50,432 nt of DNA from Buttiauxella agrestis ATCC 33320 (GTDB lineage: Bacteria; Pseudomonadota; Gammaproteobacteria; Enterobacterales; Enterobacteriaceae): the NCBI RefSeq assembly GCF_000735355.1, contig NZ_JMPI01000058.1:1-50432 (forward strand), given 5' to 3'. The position numbers were made by a program, and so were the translations under genes. Of this stretch, positions 17,819 to 26,140 are shown one piece after another. The notes beneath the pieces are model-generated. The model was not told where the DNA came from. It ran no database searches and worked only from the letters and a program-made list of their open reading frames with translations. Numbering within the stretch: position 1 is the first letter of the stretch; every line of letters starts with the position of its first letter.

Positions 17819-18868
17819 TTAAATATTCTTATCGAAGAAGACGTCTAACTTTTGCAGTGCCTGGTCAACGTATTTTGGCACCCAATACGTCTCGATATGG
17901 GTAGCGCCATCGATCAGGAAGAGTTCTTTGTCCTTCGTACCGGTGGCTTTCGCGAACGCATCTTCAGTCATATAGAGCGTATCCGCTTTTGTACCGGCAA
18001 TCATCAGCAGCGGTTTATTGATGAGCTTGATATGGTCCGTTACGTCAAAGCTCATCAAATCCAGCAGACTGCTGGTGGTGTATTTAAACGTAGAGTTCGG
18101 GTGCGCGTGGGTTTTCCAGTAGTACTCGTAACCCTGGCGATACAAGGCAAAAGGTAATTTAGCAATCTGCTCATCAGTCAGGTTAGCATCGCCGGAGTAA
18201 AGCACTTCTCCTCCGGCGGCTTCCTGAGCACGCGCGTCAGAAGCCTGCTGAAGACGCTGCTGGATAGTATCCAGCTGTGAATCCTGCATACCGTTGCGGC
18301 GCACAAGGCCTGAATTAAACATGCTGATGGTTGCTATCGATTTGAACCGCTTGTCAGTTTCGACCGCAACGAGTGAATAACCGCCGCCACCGCAAATGCC
18401 CAGCAGACCGAGGCGGGAAGTATCAACCCCCGGATACTGGCTGATGTAGTCCGCCATGCCGTGGACATCCTCTATACGGTTAGCCGGTTTATCTACGCTG
18501 CGAGGCATACCACCGCTAGCGCCTTGATAAGCTGCATCGGCGGTAATCGTGATGTACCCATGCTCGGCAAGGCGCTGCGCATACAACCCGGCGACCTGCT
18601 CTTTTACGCCACCATTAGGATGTGCAACCACCACGGCAGGGTATTTTTTGGCGGGATCATAGTTAGCAGGGGTATAGACATTCGCAGCAATCTGGACGCC
18701 ATGCAGATCGTATTTCACCGGATGAATGTTGACCTTGCCTTTGACGTTCTCGGTGATGGCACCGTCATAGGCCAGTGTGAATGGATTTTTTTTGTAATCA
18801 GCCGCATTGACTGAGGTGGCTCCGGCCATTGCCGTGATTAGCATTGCACTGATAAGCGTAAATTTCAT
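17819..18868 (-). CDS. Exported dienelactone-hydrolase-like alpha/beta hydrolase (YcjY-like)
   Basis: 349 residues with a Sec signal peptide (MKFTLISAML core, cleavage likely after VNA near 22). The nucleophile elbow reads LGICGGGGYS, with Cys159 in the GxCxGG context typical of dienelactone-hydrolase-like enzymes rather than Ser. An oxyanion region HPNGG lies near 83-87 and a late GATHIETYW supplies the candidate histidine. Related enterobacterial proteins include YcjY, which lacks this export signal as far as I recall. The substrate is unknown; a lactone or ester is the family expectation. It is divergent from the exported aldo-keto reductase, and both starts flank the region with operator box 1. 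GGGAGAG precedes the ATG. Confidence 0.8.
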   Translation of the reverse strand: MKFTLISAMLITAMAGATSVNAADYKKNPFTLAYDGAITENVKGKVNIHPVKYDLHGVQIAANVYTPANYDPAKKYPAVVVAHPNGGVKEQVAGLYAQRLAEHGYITITADAAYQGASGGMPRSVDKPANRIEDVHGMADYISQYPGVDTSRLGLLGICGGGGYSLVAVETDKRFKSIATISMFNSGLVRRNGMQDSQLDTIQQRLQQASDARAQEAAGGEVLYSGDANLTDEQIAKLPFALYRQGYEYYWKTHAHPNSTFKYTTSSLLDLMSFDVTDHIKLINKPLLMIAGTKADTLYMTEDAFAKATGTKDKELFLIDGATHIETYWVPKYVDQALQKLDVFFDKNI

Positions 18869-19011
18869 GCTCTCTCCCGATGAGTGTTTGCCTGGTTATG
18901 CAGGCTCGCGGAATCAAATTTGCAGGCTTAGAGTAGGCAGAGAGGGCTGTCAGCATCGTGACGGGGAAATAACATTTTCGTCAGGAATGGGACTGAGATG
19001 GGTAATTGTTT

Positions 19012-19038
19012 CTGACAACGCTGTCAGGTAACTGTCAG
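19012..19038 (+). promoter_or_regulatory. Operator box 1 (CTGACA-N4-TGTCA-N7-GTCAG)
   Basis: The first of three ungapped matches to the same motif. It contains the direct repeat CTGTCAGGTAACTGTCAG, with half-sites 11 bp apart as usual for OmpR/PhoB-type regulators. A possible -10 (CAGAAT, 19061-19066) lies 22 bp downstream and the exported aldo-keto reductase starts 79 bp downstream. It also fits a Pho box, so PhoB is an alternative to the local response regulator. Confidence 0.6.
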
Positions 19039-19117
19039 CTTTATGTTGGCAATCAGGAGGCAGAATGGTCTCGCTTAATGAGTTTCACGTTCAATTTTCT
19101 GATAAAAGGAGCGATCA

Positions 19118-20284
19118 ATGAAAAGCCAGAATGACCCAACAATGCCAGCGCGACGCAAACTATTAGTCGCCGGGGCGGGTATTGCCGCCGCCTCGCTGAT
19201 CCCTCACGTATCGGTAGCGAGCCCATCCTCTCAGGTCGATTCCTCCAGACAAACCAGCCAACGCAATGCTGCTCCGGGCAAGCGTAAACTCGGCAAGCTG
19301 GAAGTTTCTTCCGTCGGTCTGGGCGTGCAGAACATGAGTCGCAAATATGACACCTCTGTTCCCTGGCGTCCCGAGATGCTCAATGTTATCCACCGGGCCT
19401 TTGATGAAGGGGTAACGTTCTTCGACGCAGCTGAAGCCTACGGCCCGTTTGAAGTCGAAAAAATTCTCGGGGAAGGCGTCGCCCCGTTCAGGGACAAAAT
19501 CGTTATCGCCACCAAGTTTGGCTGGAACATTGACCAACAGACGGGTAAGCGTCTGCCGGGCCTTAACAGCAGACCTGAGCATATCAGGAAGGTCGTCGAC
19601 AATATGCTCAAACGCCTGCGTACCGATCGTATCGACTTACTGTATCAACACCGGGTTGATCCACAGATCCCGATCGAAGATGTCGCCGGTGTGGTGAAAG
19701 ATTTAATGGATCAAGGGAAAGTCCTGCACTGGGGTCTGTCTGAAATGGGCATCAACACGTTGAGACGCGCTCATGCAGCATTACCCGTTACCGCCGTACA
19801 AAGTGAATACTCCATGCTCTGGCGTGGCCCTGAAAAGCAGGTATTTCCGGTGTGTGAAGAGCTGGGCATTGGGTTCGTGCCATGGAGCCCACTCGGCGTG
19901 CAATTTTTAACGGGCTGGATTGATGAGAATACCCGGTTCGCTGCCGGTGATTTCCGCGCGACAGAAACGCGTTTCTCGCCTGAAAACTTGCCACACAACT
20001 TACAGCTGGTTGAACTACTGAAATCCTGGGCGATAAGAAAAAATGCCGCGCCGGGTCAGATTGCGCTGGCATGGCTCCTGGCCCGTAAATCCTGGATTGT
20101 TCCCATCCCTGGCACCACCAATAAAGACCATATGCTGCAAAACACAACAGCTACCGGCGTGTCGCTGACCGCCACAGAGATGACCGAGCTCACCCGCTCA
20201 CTGGATGCCATCACTATCCAGGGTCAACGTCTGCCGGATGCCGTGCAGGTTTATTCCGATGTTGAAGCACCATTGAAAAGTTAA
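19118..20284 (+). CDS. Tat-exported aldo-keto reductase
   Basis: 388 residues. The N-terminus carries a twin-arginine signal (PARRKLLVAGAGIAAASLIP, residues 10-29), which cytosolic members of this family lack. The TIM-barrel domain starts near 55. The catalytic tetrad is intact: Asp103, Tyr108, Lys133 and His178 (DAAEAYG, ATKFG, YQHRVDP). It should reduce aldehydes or ketones with NADPH. The protein is clearly related to the aldo-keto reductase without a signal at 28271-29260, so it looks like a relocated paralogue. Tat export would carry a folded, cofactor-bound enzyme to the periplasm, where NADPH renewal is unexplained. AAAGGAGCG precedes the ATG. The response-regulator gene follows after 14 bp, so the three genes probably form one operon. 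Confidence 0.85.
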   Translation: MKSQNDPTMPARRKLLVAGAGIAAASLIPHVSVASPSSQVDSSRQTSQRNAAPGKRKLGKLEVSSVGLGVQNMSRKYDTSVPWRPEMLNVIHRAFDEGVTFFDAAEAYGPFEVEKILGEGVAPFRDKIVIATKFGWNIDQQTGKRLPGLNSRPEHIRKVVDNMLKRLRTDRIDLLYQHRVDPQIPIEDVAGVVKDLMDQGKVLHWGLSEMGINTLRRAHAALPVTAVQSEYSMLWRGPEKQVFPVCEELGIGFVPWSPLGVQFLTGWIDENTRFAAGDFRATETRFSPENLPHNLQLVELLKSWAIRKNAAPGQIALAWLLARKSWIVPIPGTTNKDHMLQNTTATGVSLTATEMTELTRSLDAITIQGQRLPDAVQVYSDVEAPLKS

Positions 20285-20298
20285 GAGGAAGTCCCGTT

Positions 20299-20979
20299 AT
20301 GCGCCTGTTGTTAGTCGAAGATGAAGAAAAAACGTCAACCTATCTCAACCGTGCGTTGAGTGAGTCCGGATTTACGGTAGATGTCTCTGCAGATGGCGCT
20401 GAAGGTCTTCATTACGCGCTGGAGTTCGACTACGACGCGATAATACTGGATGTGATGCTGCCAGGGATGGATGGCTACCGGGTACTTGAGGGTGTGCGAG
20501 CAGCCAAACAGACGCCGGTATTGATGCTCTCGGCACGGGGATCGGTCGACGAGCGCGTTAAAGGGCTTCGTCTTGGCGCGGATGATTATCTGCCCAAGCC
20601 CTTTTCGCTTATTGAGCTGGTGGCGCGTATTCAGGCACTGGTGCGTCGTCGCGCTACGGATGGCGCAGACATCACCCAACTGCAAATTCACGATCTGCAT
20701 CTCGACCTGCTAGCTCGCCGCGTATTTCGCGCCGGAACGCGACTGGAGCTGACCGCGAAAGAGTTTTCCCTGTTGAGCCTTCTGGCCCGGCATCAGGGAG
20801 AAATTCTGTCAAAGATGATGATTGCCGAGCAGATATGGGACATGAATTTTGACAGCGATGCCAATGTGGTTGAAGTCGCCATTAAACGACTTCGAGCCAA
20901 AGTGGATGCCCCGTTCGATATCAAACTACTGCATACCGTTCGTGGCATGGGTTATGTTCTCGAAGTCCGGTCCGAATAA
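20299..20979 (+). CDS. OmpR-family response regulator, CusR/HprR-like
   Basis: 226 residues. The receiver domain at 1-115 has the acidic pair Glu7/Asp8, phospho-acceptor Asp51 (IILDVMLPG) and Lys100 (DDYLPKPF). The C-terminal winged helix at about 130-222 shows EFSLLSLLARHQGEILSK and VRGMGYVLE. Many stretches, such as QIWDMNFDSDAN, match the CusR/HprR group that senses copper or oxidants. The sensor kinase follows directly. Its predicted DNA sites would be direct repeats spaced 10-11 bp, as in the three local boxes at 19012, 22421 and 31125. This makes it the first candidate for binding them. AGAGGAAG precedes the ATG. Confidence 0.92.
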   Translation: MRLLLVEDEEKTSTYLNRALSESGFTVDVSADGAEGLHYALEFDYDAIILDVMLPGMDGYRVLEGVRAAKQTPVLMLSARGSVDERVKGLRLGADDYLPKPFSLIELVARIQALVRRRATDGADITQLQIHDLHLDLLARRVFRAGTRLELTAKEFSLLSLLARHQGEILSKMMIAEQIWDMNFDSDANVVEVAIKRLRAKVDAPFDIKLLHTVRGMGYVLEVRSE

Positions 20980-20994
20980 ATGAAGGGGATAAGC

Positions 20995-22452
20995 ATGCCT
21001 AAGCGTTCCATCTCCGTTCATCTGGCGCTGATGTTTGCCTTATCCGCGCTGCTGATTGTATCCGTTATCGGCATCCTGCTAAGAAGCTCCTTACATGACT
21101 CTTTGCAAAAGCAGATGCACAACGAACTGCTGTTCCGGGAATCATTAATGAGTCCGTGGATCACCGCCCGAACCTCGGCTGACGGCTGGTCTACGCTGGC
21201 CAATAAATTCACTGTGTTAACCAATTCTGAAGGTGAACGCGTTCGCTACTGGATAGTGAGCGATAACCCACGCTTTAGCATAGGGGGAACACCACCAGTG
21301 GGTGTTCAGTGGTCTTCTTTACAGGAAGGCTTTAATAAAGTGCCAGGTACATCAGAAGGTGCATGCTCGCTGTTTCTGTTAGTGAATACCATCCCCGCCA
21401 ACGGTGAAAGGCCTGAGCTGCGCTATGTGGTTGCCATCGACTCCACACCGTACATGGGAACACTTGATGCGTTCACGCGTACATTGCTGATCATTACCGC
21501 ACTGGGCGTCGTGATTGTCGCCTTACTGGGATACATCGTATCAAGAATCGGTCTTCGTCCGGTTAGGGCGCTCAGTAAACAGGCCCGGCAACTCGCTCCC
21601 GGGGACCATGGTCAGCGCCTGAATACCGAAGCATTACCTGACGAATTACAGCAGTTAGCATCATCTTTTAATGGCGTGCTGGAACGGCAAGAGGTCGCCT
21701 GGAGGCAGCTCGAAAGCTTCAATGCCGATGTTGCGCATGAACTCCGGACTCCGCTGACTAACCTGATTGGCCAGACGCAGCTGGGGCTCTCACGCCGACG
21801 TTCGCAAGATGAACTGGAAGAGTTATTGGGTTCCAATCTGGAAGAGCTTGAACGTATGACATCTATAGTTAACGACATGCTGTTCCTGTCGCATGCTCAC
21901 GCGGGTGAACATGCTTCCCAGCTTACGCAGGTGTCCCTGAGAGAAGAAACCCTGAAAACAGCGGAGTATGTTGAACCCTCTTTTGCTGAAAAACAGCTCT
22001 CTCTGGATGTTCAGGGCGACGTCACCGTGCACATCGACCGACGACTGTTCCACCGCTCACTGGCTAATTTACTGGAAAATAGCGCAAGACACTCCCCCTC
22101 CAACAGCACGGTTACGGTGCGGTTAAGCGAAACCGGTCATCAAGCCTGTGTTGAAGTTTCAAACCCGGGCGATCCGATAGCACCAGAGCACTTACACCGG
22201 CTTTTCGAGCGGTTCTATCGCGTTGATACCTCCCGGGCCAGGAGTGATACCCATCATGGGCTGGGCCTGTCGATCGTGCGCGCCGTCGCCATTATGCACC
22301 GGGGAGATGTCTTTGCGCGAAGTGAAGGTGGCATCAATACATTTGGTCTCACCTTTGCGATGCAAGCGGATAAAGCTGAGGGCAATGCTCACTCCGACAC
22401 TGAGTCGGGACAAGGGTTAACTGACAGAATTGTCAGGAGGGCGTCAGCCTGA
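20995..22452 (+). CDS. Sensor histidine kinase of the CusS/HprS-type group
   Basis: 485 residues from ATG 20995. This start is chosen because AAGGGGAT lies 5 bp upstream, whereas ATG 20980 abuts the stop of the previous gene with no ribosome site. One membrane helix at about 12-32 and a second at about 162-185 bracket a periplasmic sensor of roughly 130 residues. Then come HAMP (about 185-235), the phospho-acceptor His248 in ADVAHELRTPL, and an ATPase domain with NLLENSARHS and HHGLGLSIV. It should phosphorylate the adjacent response regulator. The sensor domain has the short layout of heavy-metal or oxidant sensors, but the signal cannot be read from sequence. Operator box 2 lies within its last 32 bp. 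Confidence 0.92.
   Translation: MPKRSISVHLALMFALSALLIVSVIGILLRSSLHDSLQKQMHNELLFRESLMSPWITARTSADGWSTLANKFTVLTNSEGERVRYWIVSDNPRFSIGGTPPVGVQWSSLQEGFNKVPGTSEGACSLFLLVNTIPANGERPELRYVVAIDSTPYMGTLDAFTRTLLIITALGVVIVALLGYIVSRIGLRPVRALSKQARQLAPGDHGQRLNTEALPDELQQLASSFNGVLERQEVAWRQLESFNADVAHELRTPLTNLIGQTQLGLSRRRSQDELEELLGSNLEELERMTSIVNDMLFLSHAHAGEHASQLTQVSLREETLKTAEYVEPSFAEKQLSLDVQGDVTVHIDRRLFHRSLANLLENSARHSPSNSTVTVRLSETGHQACVEVSNPGDPIAPEHLHRLFERFYRVDTSRARSDTHHGLGLSIVRAVAIMHRGDVFARSEGGINTFGLTFAMQADKAEGNAHSDTESGQGLTDRIVRRASA
22421..22447 (+). promoter_or_regulatory. Operator box 2 (CTGACA-N4-TGTCA-N7-GTCAG)
   Basis: The left half CTGACAGAATTGTCAG is a perfect palindrome with 6-bp arms, followed by GTCAG at the same distance as in boxes 1 and 3. 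A possible -10 (TAAAAT, 22470-22475) lies 22 bp downstream and the cupin ATG 69 bp downstream. The box overlaps the end of the kinase gene and suggests an internal promoter for the exported enzymes. Confidence 0.6.
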
Positions 22453-22516
22453 CGTCATTACTCGCTCGATAAAATCATCGCAGGCAATTCCCTCTTCATT
22501 GATAAGGACGCTTTGC

Positions 22517-22996
22517 ATGATCGGACATTTACGTTACCTCGGGCTGTTATTTCCCTTCTTCACATTTTCATCCTGGGCAGCGGAGCAAAATCCCGCTGTC
22601 CATATCGCCCCCGCAGGAAGTCAGAATGCGGTGTACGGGCCTGCCGAGAACTTTACCGGTCGCGTCCGGGTTGATCCTCTTTTCAAACCGGATAACGACA
22701 TCAGTGTTTCCGGGGCGTATGTCACGTTTGAGCCTGGTGCCCGCTCCGCCTGGCATACGCATCCGGCAGGTCAGCGGCTGATTGTGACCTCGGGTGTTGG
22801 GCTCACCCAACAAGAAGGCCAGCCGGTGCAGGTTATCCGCGCCGGTGACGTTGTCTCTTGCCCGGCGGGCGTCAAACACTGGCACGGGGCGGCCCCCGGC
22901 AGCGCGATGACGCATCTGGCGATAACCGGGATTGTGGATGGCAAAAGCGTTAACTGGATGGAGAAAGTGACAGATGAACAATACCACGCCCATTAA
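22517..22996 (+). CDS. Exported cupin-fold protein
   Basis: 159 residues from ATG 22517, which gives a proper signal peptide ([15 protein letters not shown], cleavage near residue 21). AAGGAC lies upstream. The cupin barrel shows motif 1 as [17 protein letters not shown], with His-x-His and a Gln in place of the usual Glu, and motif 2 as [16 protein letters not shown]. These His residues would bind one metal ion. Close family members occur beside carboxymuconolactone decarboxylases and include small metal-dependent lyases and isomerases, so no definite reaction can be given. It overlaps the next gene by 23 bp, which implies coupled translation. It is the first gene after operator box 2. Confidence 0.8.
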   Translation: MIGHLRYLGLLFPFFTFSSWAAEQNPAVHIAPAGSQNAVYGPAENFTGRVRVDPLFKPDNDISVSGAYVTFEPGARSAWHTHPAGQRLIVTSGVGLTQQEGQPVQVIRAGDVVSCPAGVKHWHGAAPGSAMTHLAITGIVDGKSVNWMEKVTDEQYHAH

Positions 22997-23732
22997 AGCA
23001 TTAGCGGCAGCGGTACTGCTGACCTTTGGTTTTGGTCTCGCAGCACATGCTGCGCCCGTCAATAAAGGAGCCTCAGAAGTGAACCACGAACAAAAGGTTT
23101 CAGATACGTTGTCAGCCCGCCAACAGGCTATCCCGTTGATTGCGGCATCGATGGCCAGCAGTCAGATGGATAAGCTGAATGCAGCCCTTAATCAGGGTCT
23201 TGACGCAGGGCTCACCATAAACGAAACCAAAGAGATTCTCGTTCAGCTTTATGCCTACACGGGCTTCCCCCGTAGCCTGAATGCGCTTACCGAACTGATG
23301 AAGGTCGTCGAAGCACGTAAACAACGTGGCATCGAAGACGTTGAGGGCAAAGAACCGGTCGCCCCAATCCCTGTCGGGGATGAGCTTCGCCGTGTCGGTA
23401 CCGCAAACCAGACAAAAATCTCAGGCGCTCCCGTTCAGGGCCCGCTGTTTGACTTTGCCCCGGTCATTAATCAGTTCCTGCAAACGCACCTGTTCGGCGA
23501 CATTTTCGCCCGCGATAACCTCGACTGGCAAAGCCGCGAGCTGGCAACGGTTGGCGCATTAGCGGCCACGCCGGGCGTCGAATCACAACTGCTGTCGCAT
23601 ACGCGAGCAAGCATGCGGGTCGGCCTGACGGCGTCGCAGCTGCGCCAACTGGCGCAGGTTCTGCGTGAACATGGCGAAAATGATGCAGCAACGCGAGCTG
23701 AAAAGGCGCTGCAACAAGCCCTCGCAAACTAA
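22974..23732 (+). CDS. Exported carboxymuconolactone decarboxylase-family protein
   Basis: 252 residues. A Sec signal peptide (ALAAAVLLTFGFGLAAHAA, cleavage near residue 26) precedes two copies of the AhpD/CMD-type helical domain: about 45-115 (ETKEILVQLYAYTGFPRSLNAL) and about 160-245 (LDWQSRELATVGALAATPG). I see no Cys-x-x-Cys pair of AhpD peroxidase type in either copy, so it resembles the decarboxylase or lyase branch. Its start lies inside the cupin gene and the flavodoxin gene follows after 12 bp. Cupin plus CMD pairs are common in enterobacterial and pseudomonad gene clusters; an export signal on both is the unusual part. Confidence 0.82.
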   Translation: MNNTTPIKALAAAVLLTFGFGLAAHAAPVNKGASEVNHEQKVSDTLSARQQAIPLIAASMASSQMDKLNAALNQGLDAGLTINETKEILVQLYAYTGFPRSLNALTELMKVVEARKQRGIEDVEGKEPVAPIPVGDELRRVGTANQTKISGAPVQGPLFDFAPVINQFLQTHLFGDIFARDNLDWQSRELATVGALAATPGVESQLLSHTRASMRVGLTASQLRQLAQVLREHGENDAATRAEKALQQALAN

Positions 23733-23744
23733 CAGGAGCTGGTT

Positions 23745-24329
23745 ATGGAGCATGATCCCAACCGCAGAATGCTGATAACCGCGCTTGCCGGGCTCACGCT
23801 GGCGAACGTCTCCCTGGCGACAGCTGCCACCGGAAATGCAAACGTGCAGGGTAAAAGTCGAATTCTGGTAGCGTACTTTTCTCGCAGCGGAAATACACGG
23901 GTGATTGCGGGTGTCATTCACCGTAGCCTGAACACCGATCTGTTTGAAATTGAACCGGCAACGCCTTATCCGGAAGACTATTTTCAGACCGTTGAACAGG
24001 CGAAAAATGAGCGTGAGCGAGGCGTAAAACCGGCATTAAAAAATAACATTGCAGATATCTCACGCTACGAGACCGTGTATTTAGGCTTTCCCATCTGGGG
24101 AACCAGCGTGCCGCCTGTAGTGCAAGCATTTATCAGCAGCCACAACCTTGCGGGCAAATTACTCATCCCTTTCATTACTCACGGTGGCTACGGTAAAGGA
24201 GACAGCGACGACATCCTTGCCCGTCTCGCCCCAACTGCGCGTCGGGAAAAACCGCTGGTTATTGAATGCGACCAGGAGCGAAGAACAACTGAAACGGTCA
24301 CTAGTTGGTTAGAGACAATACGCAGTTAA
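23745..24329 (+). CDS. Exported flavodoxin-family protein with Tat-like signal
   Basis: 194 residues. The N-terminus has NRRMLITALAGLTLANVSLA (residues 6-25), a twin-arginine-like signal with a moderately hydrophobic core and an Ala-rich cleavage region. The flavodoxin fold begins near residue 40 with the FMN phosphate loop FSRSGNT. It continues with YLGFPIWGTSVPP and FITHGGYGKGDS, both typical of long-chain flavodoxin-like NAD(P)H-dependent reductases. An FMN protein would need Tat export, since FMN is inserted in the cytoplasm, so the RR pair is consistent. The electron donor in the periplasm is unknown. GGAG lies 6 bp before the ATG and the gene is 12 bp after the CMD gene. Confidence 0.82.
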   Translation: MEHDPNRRMLITALAGLTLANVSLATAATGNANVQGKSRILVAYFSRSGNTRVIAGVIHRSLNTDLFEIEPATPYPEDYFQTVEQAKNERERGVKPALKNNIADISRYETVYLGFPIWGTSVPPVVQAFISSHNLAGKLLIPFITHGGYGKGDSDDILARLAPTARREKPLVIECDQERRTTETVTSWLETIRS

Positions 24330-24436
24330 TCGTCCGCATTCATGAGTCTGCCAAATAAGGGCAATCAGGGGTGCTAAATAATTAACGCTGACAACTCAGA
24401 TATGATTGAACAGCAAACATAACAGAGGATGTAATC

Positions 24437-25501
24437 TTGAAGACAATCTTAAAAACGCTGGCCATCTGCGTAATGGCGGGTGGTCTGGTGGCTCAGTCGG
24501 TATATGCCGAGCCGCTGGTCATTCAGGAACAGGGAAGCTTTTCTGCTGGTGGCACCATCATCACCGCACCAGGAACATTTGACGCGAAAAAGCCGCTGGA
24601 GTCTGCTGGCCAAACCTACCATGGCGATCATGCGTCTGTGTTCTACCAAATCCCGGAGAATCCGCATAAATACCCTATCGTCATGCTGCACGGCGCAGGT
24701 CAGTTCTCCCGTACCTGGGAAAGCACGCCGGATGGCCGTGAAGGGTTCCAGAACATATTCCTGCGTCGCGGGTTCTCAACCTATCTGGTCGATCAGCCAC
24801 GCCGGGGCAGCGCCGGGCGCACGACTGTAGAAGGTACTGTTACGCCTAAACCGGATGAACAGATGTGGTTCAATCAGTTCCGCGTTGGCGTGTGGCCAGA
24901 GTATTTTAAGGGCGTTCAGTTCTCTCACGACAAAGAAGCCCTGAATCAGTATTTCCGTCAGATGACCCCGAATACCGGGCCGTTTGATATCAATGTCATC
25001 TCTGATGCGATGTCCGCCGTCGTGGATAAATCCGGCCCGGCTATCCTCTTCACCCACTCTCAGGGTGGCGGACCAGGCTGGTACACGGCGATGAAAAACG
25101 ACAAGGTTAAAGCCATTGTCGCCTTCGAGCCTGGCAGCAGCTTTGTCTTTCCGGAAAAAGAACTCCCAGCCCCTATGCCAAGCGCGTTTGACACGCTGAA
25201 GGGGGAACCGGTGCCGATGGAGCAATTTATGGCACTGACCAAAATCCCGATTCTGATTATTTACGGCGATAACATACCGGATAAACCTGTCGCCATGCCC
25301 GCGCAGGACAGCTGGCGCGTACGTCTGGCGATGGCTCGTGAGTGGCGTGACGTAGTGAACAAGCATGGCGGGGATGTGACGGTAACGCATCTGCCAGAAG
25401 TGGGAATCAAAGGAAATACTCACTTCCCGTTCTCTGACCTCAATAATGTGCAGATTGCTGATTTAGTCGGTCAGTTTTTGAAAGAGAAAAATCTGCAGTA
25501 G
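24437..25501 (+). CDS. Exported alpha/beta hydrolase (esterase)
   Basis: 354 residues from a TTG start at 24437. AGAGGA lies 7 bp upstream, and this start is the only one giving a complete signal peptide (LKTLAICVMAGGLVAQSVYA, cleavage near 24). The oxyanion region reads VMLHGAGQFSRTWE. The nucleophile elbow is FTHSQGGGPGW (Ser in GxSxGG-like context) and a late NTHFPFSD supplies the catalytic His. Related proteins are annotated as alpha/beta hydrolases or esterases; the substrate is not known. It lies 107 bp after the flavodoxin gene, so it may belong to the same transcript or have its own promoter. It is the sixth exported enzyme around this two-component system. Confidence 0.82.
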   Translation: MKTILKTLAICVMAGGLVAQSVYAEPLVIQEQGSFSAGGTIITAPGTFDAKKPLESAGQTYHGDHASVFYQIPENPHKYPIVMLHGAGQFSRTWESTPDGREGFQNIFLRRGFSTYLVDQPRRGSAGRTTVEGTVTPKPDEQMWFNQFRVGVWPEYFKGVQFSHDKEALNQYFRQMTPNTGPFDINVISDAMSAVVDKSGPAILFTHSQGGGPGWYTAMKNDKVKAIVAFEPGSSFVFPEKELPAPMPSAFDTLKGEPVPMEQFMALTKIPILIIYGDNIPDKPVAMPAQDSWRVRLAMAREWRDVVNKHGGDVTVTHLPEVGIKGNTHFPFSDLNNVQIADLVGQFLKEKNLQ

Positions 25502-25510
25502 GACGAAATA

Positions 25511-25542
25511 GTATTGAGCTTTCATTATTGAGGGCTCAATAC
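25511..25542. terminator. Inverted repeat after the esterase gene
   Basis: GTATTGAGC / GCTCAATAC (9-bp perfect arms, 14-nt loop) lies 9 bp after the stop codon. A third copy of GTATTGAGC stands at 25623-25631. The following tract is A-rich and then T-rich, so termination is possible but not certain. Confidence 0.45.
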
Positions 25543-25737
25543 AAAAATCAATTTTTATCAAAAAAATAAAATGAGAACGTGACGGTCTGCTTTGAGCGAT
25601 CAGCGGAAGTTAGCCTAACATTGTATTGAGCCGTTGAAGTAACCACTTTACCGATGAGACATTCACAATTGGATGTATCGCGAGTGGTACACATCGCACC
25701 TCTGCGCCCAATGTCACCAATGGAGCGTGGACTCCGC

Positions 25738-26112
25738 TTAACTTACAGAGCTATCCAGATTAACGTCCCGAGTTTCCAGCTGAACACATTGAATCCCATT
25801 ACGTTCCACATATGAATCCCCCCAATTTTTCATTGCATGTAGAACGGGCTCCAGAGTTTTTCCGTATTGAGTCAAAGAATACTCTACCCGTGGTGGTACT
25901 TCGGCGAAGACCGCCCTGTTTATGATGCCATGCGATTCCAGTTCCCGAAGCTGTAGCGTCAGCGAACGCTGAGATACATTCCCTGCGAGCCGACGGAGTT
26001 CCCCAAACCGTTTAGTACCTGACATTAAATGGAAAATAATCAGAGGTTTCCATTTTCCTCCAGCCACGGCAATGGTCACTTCTACCGGGCAGTTAAACGG
26101 TTTTGATTTCAT
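25738..26112 (-). CDS. HxlR-family transcription regulator
   Basis: 124 residues from ATG 26112; earlier in-frame starts would add a tail unlike the family. The single winged-helix domain shows CPVEVTIAVAGGKWKPLIIFHL, RFGELRRLAGNVSQRSLTLQLRELE and a wing with VPPRVEYSLTQYG, all typical of HxlR/YtfH proteins. One cysteine (Cys8 in FNCPVE) occupies the position used for redox or quinone sensing in several relatives. It is divergent from a quinone-reductase-like gene, the same pairing as E. coli ytfH-qorB. The palindrome at 26126-26140 is a candidate operator. It probably represses the neighbour until an electrophile appears. Confidence 0.88.
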   Translation of the reverse strand: MKSKPFNCPVEVTIAVAGGKWKPLIIFHLMSGTKRFGELRRLAGNVSQRSLTLQLRELESHGIINRAVFAEVPPRVEYSLTQYGKTLEPVLHAMKNWGDSYVERNGIQCVQLETRDVNLDSSVS

Positions 26113-26125
26113 GCCAATCCCATTA

Positions 26126-26140
26126 GTGTAAAAAATACAC
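26126..26140. promoter_or_regulatory. Candidate HxlR operator GTGTA-N5-TACAC
   Basis: This palindrome has perfect 5-bp arms and lies 13 bp from the HxlR start codon and 101 bp from the divergent oxidoreductase start. HxlR-type dimers bind such short AT-rich palindromes. Short arms make a chance match possible. Confidence 0.45.

Noticed and set aside
22430..22516. N-terminal extension of the cupin gene from a TTG
   Set aside because: It runs through operator box 2 and would bury the signal peptide; ATG 22517 fits better.
25511..25631. Three copies of GTATTGAGC as a functional repeat array
   Set aside because: Two form a hairpin after the esterase and the third is isolated; nothing further supports an array.
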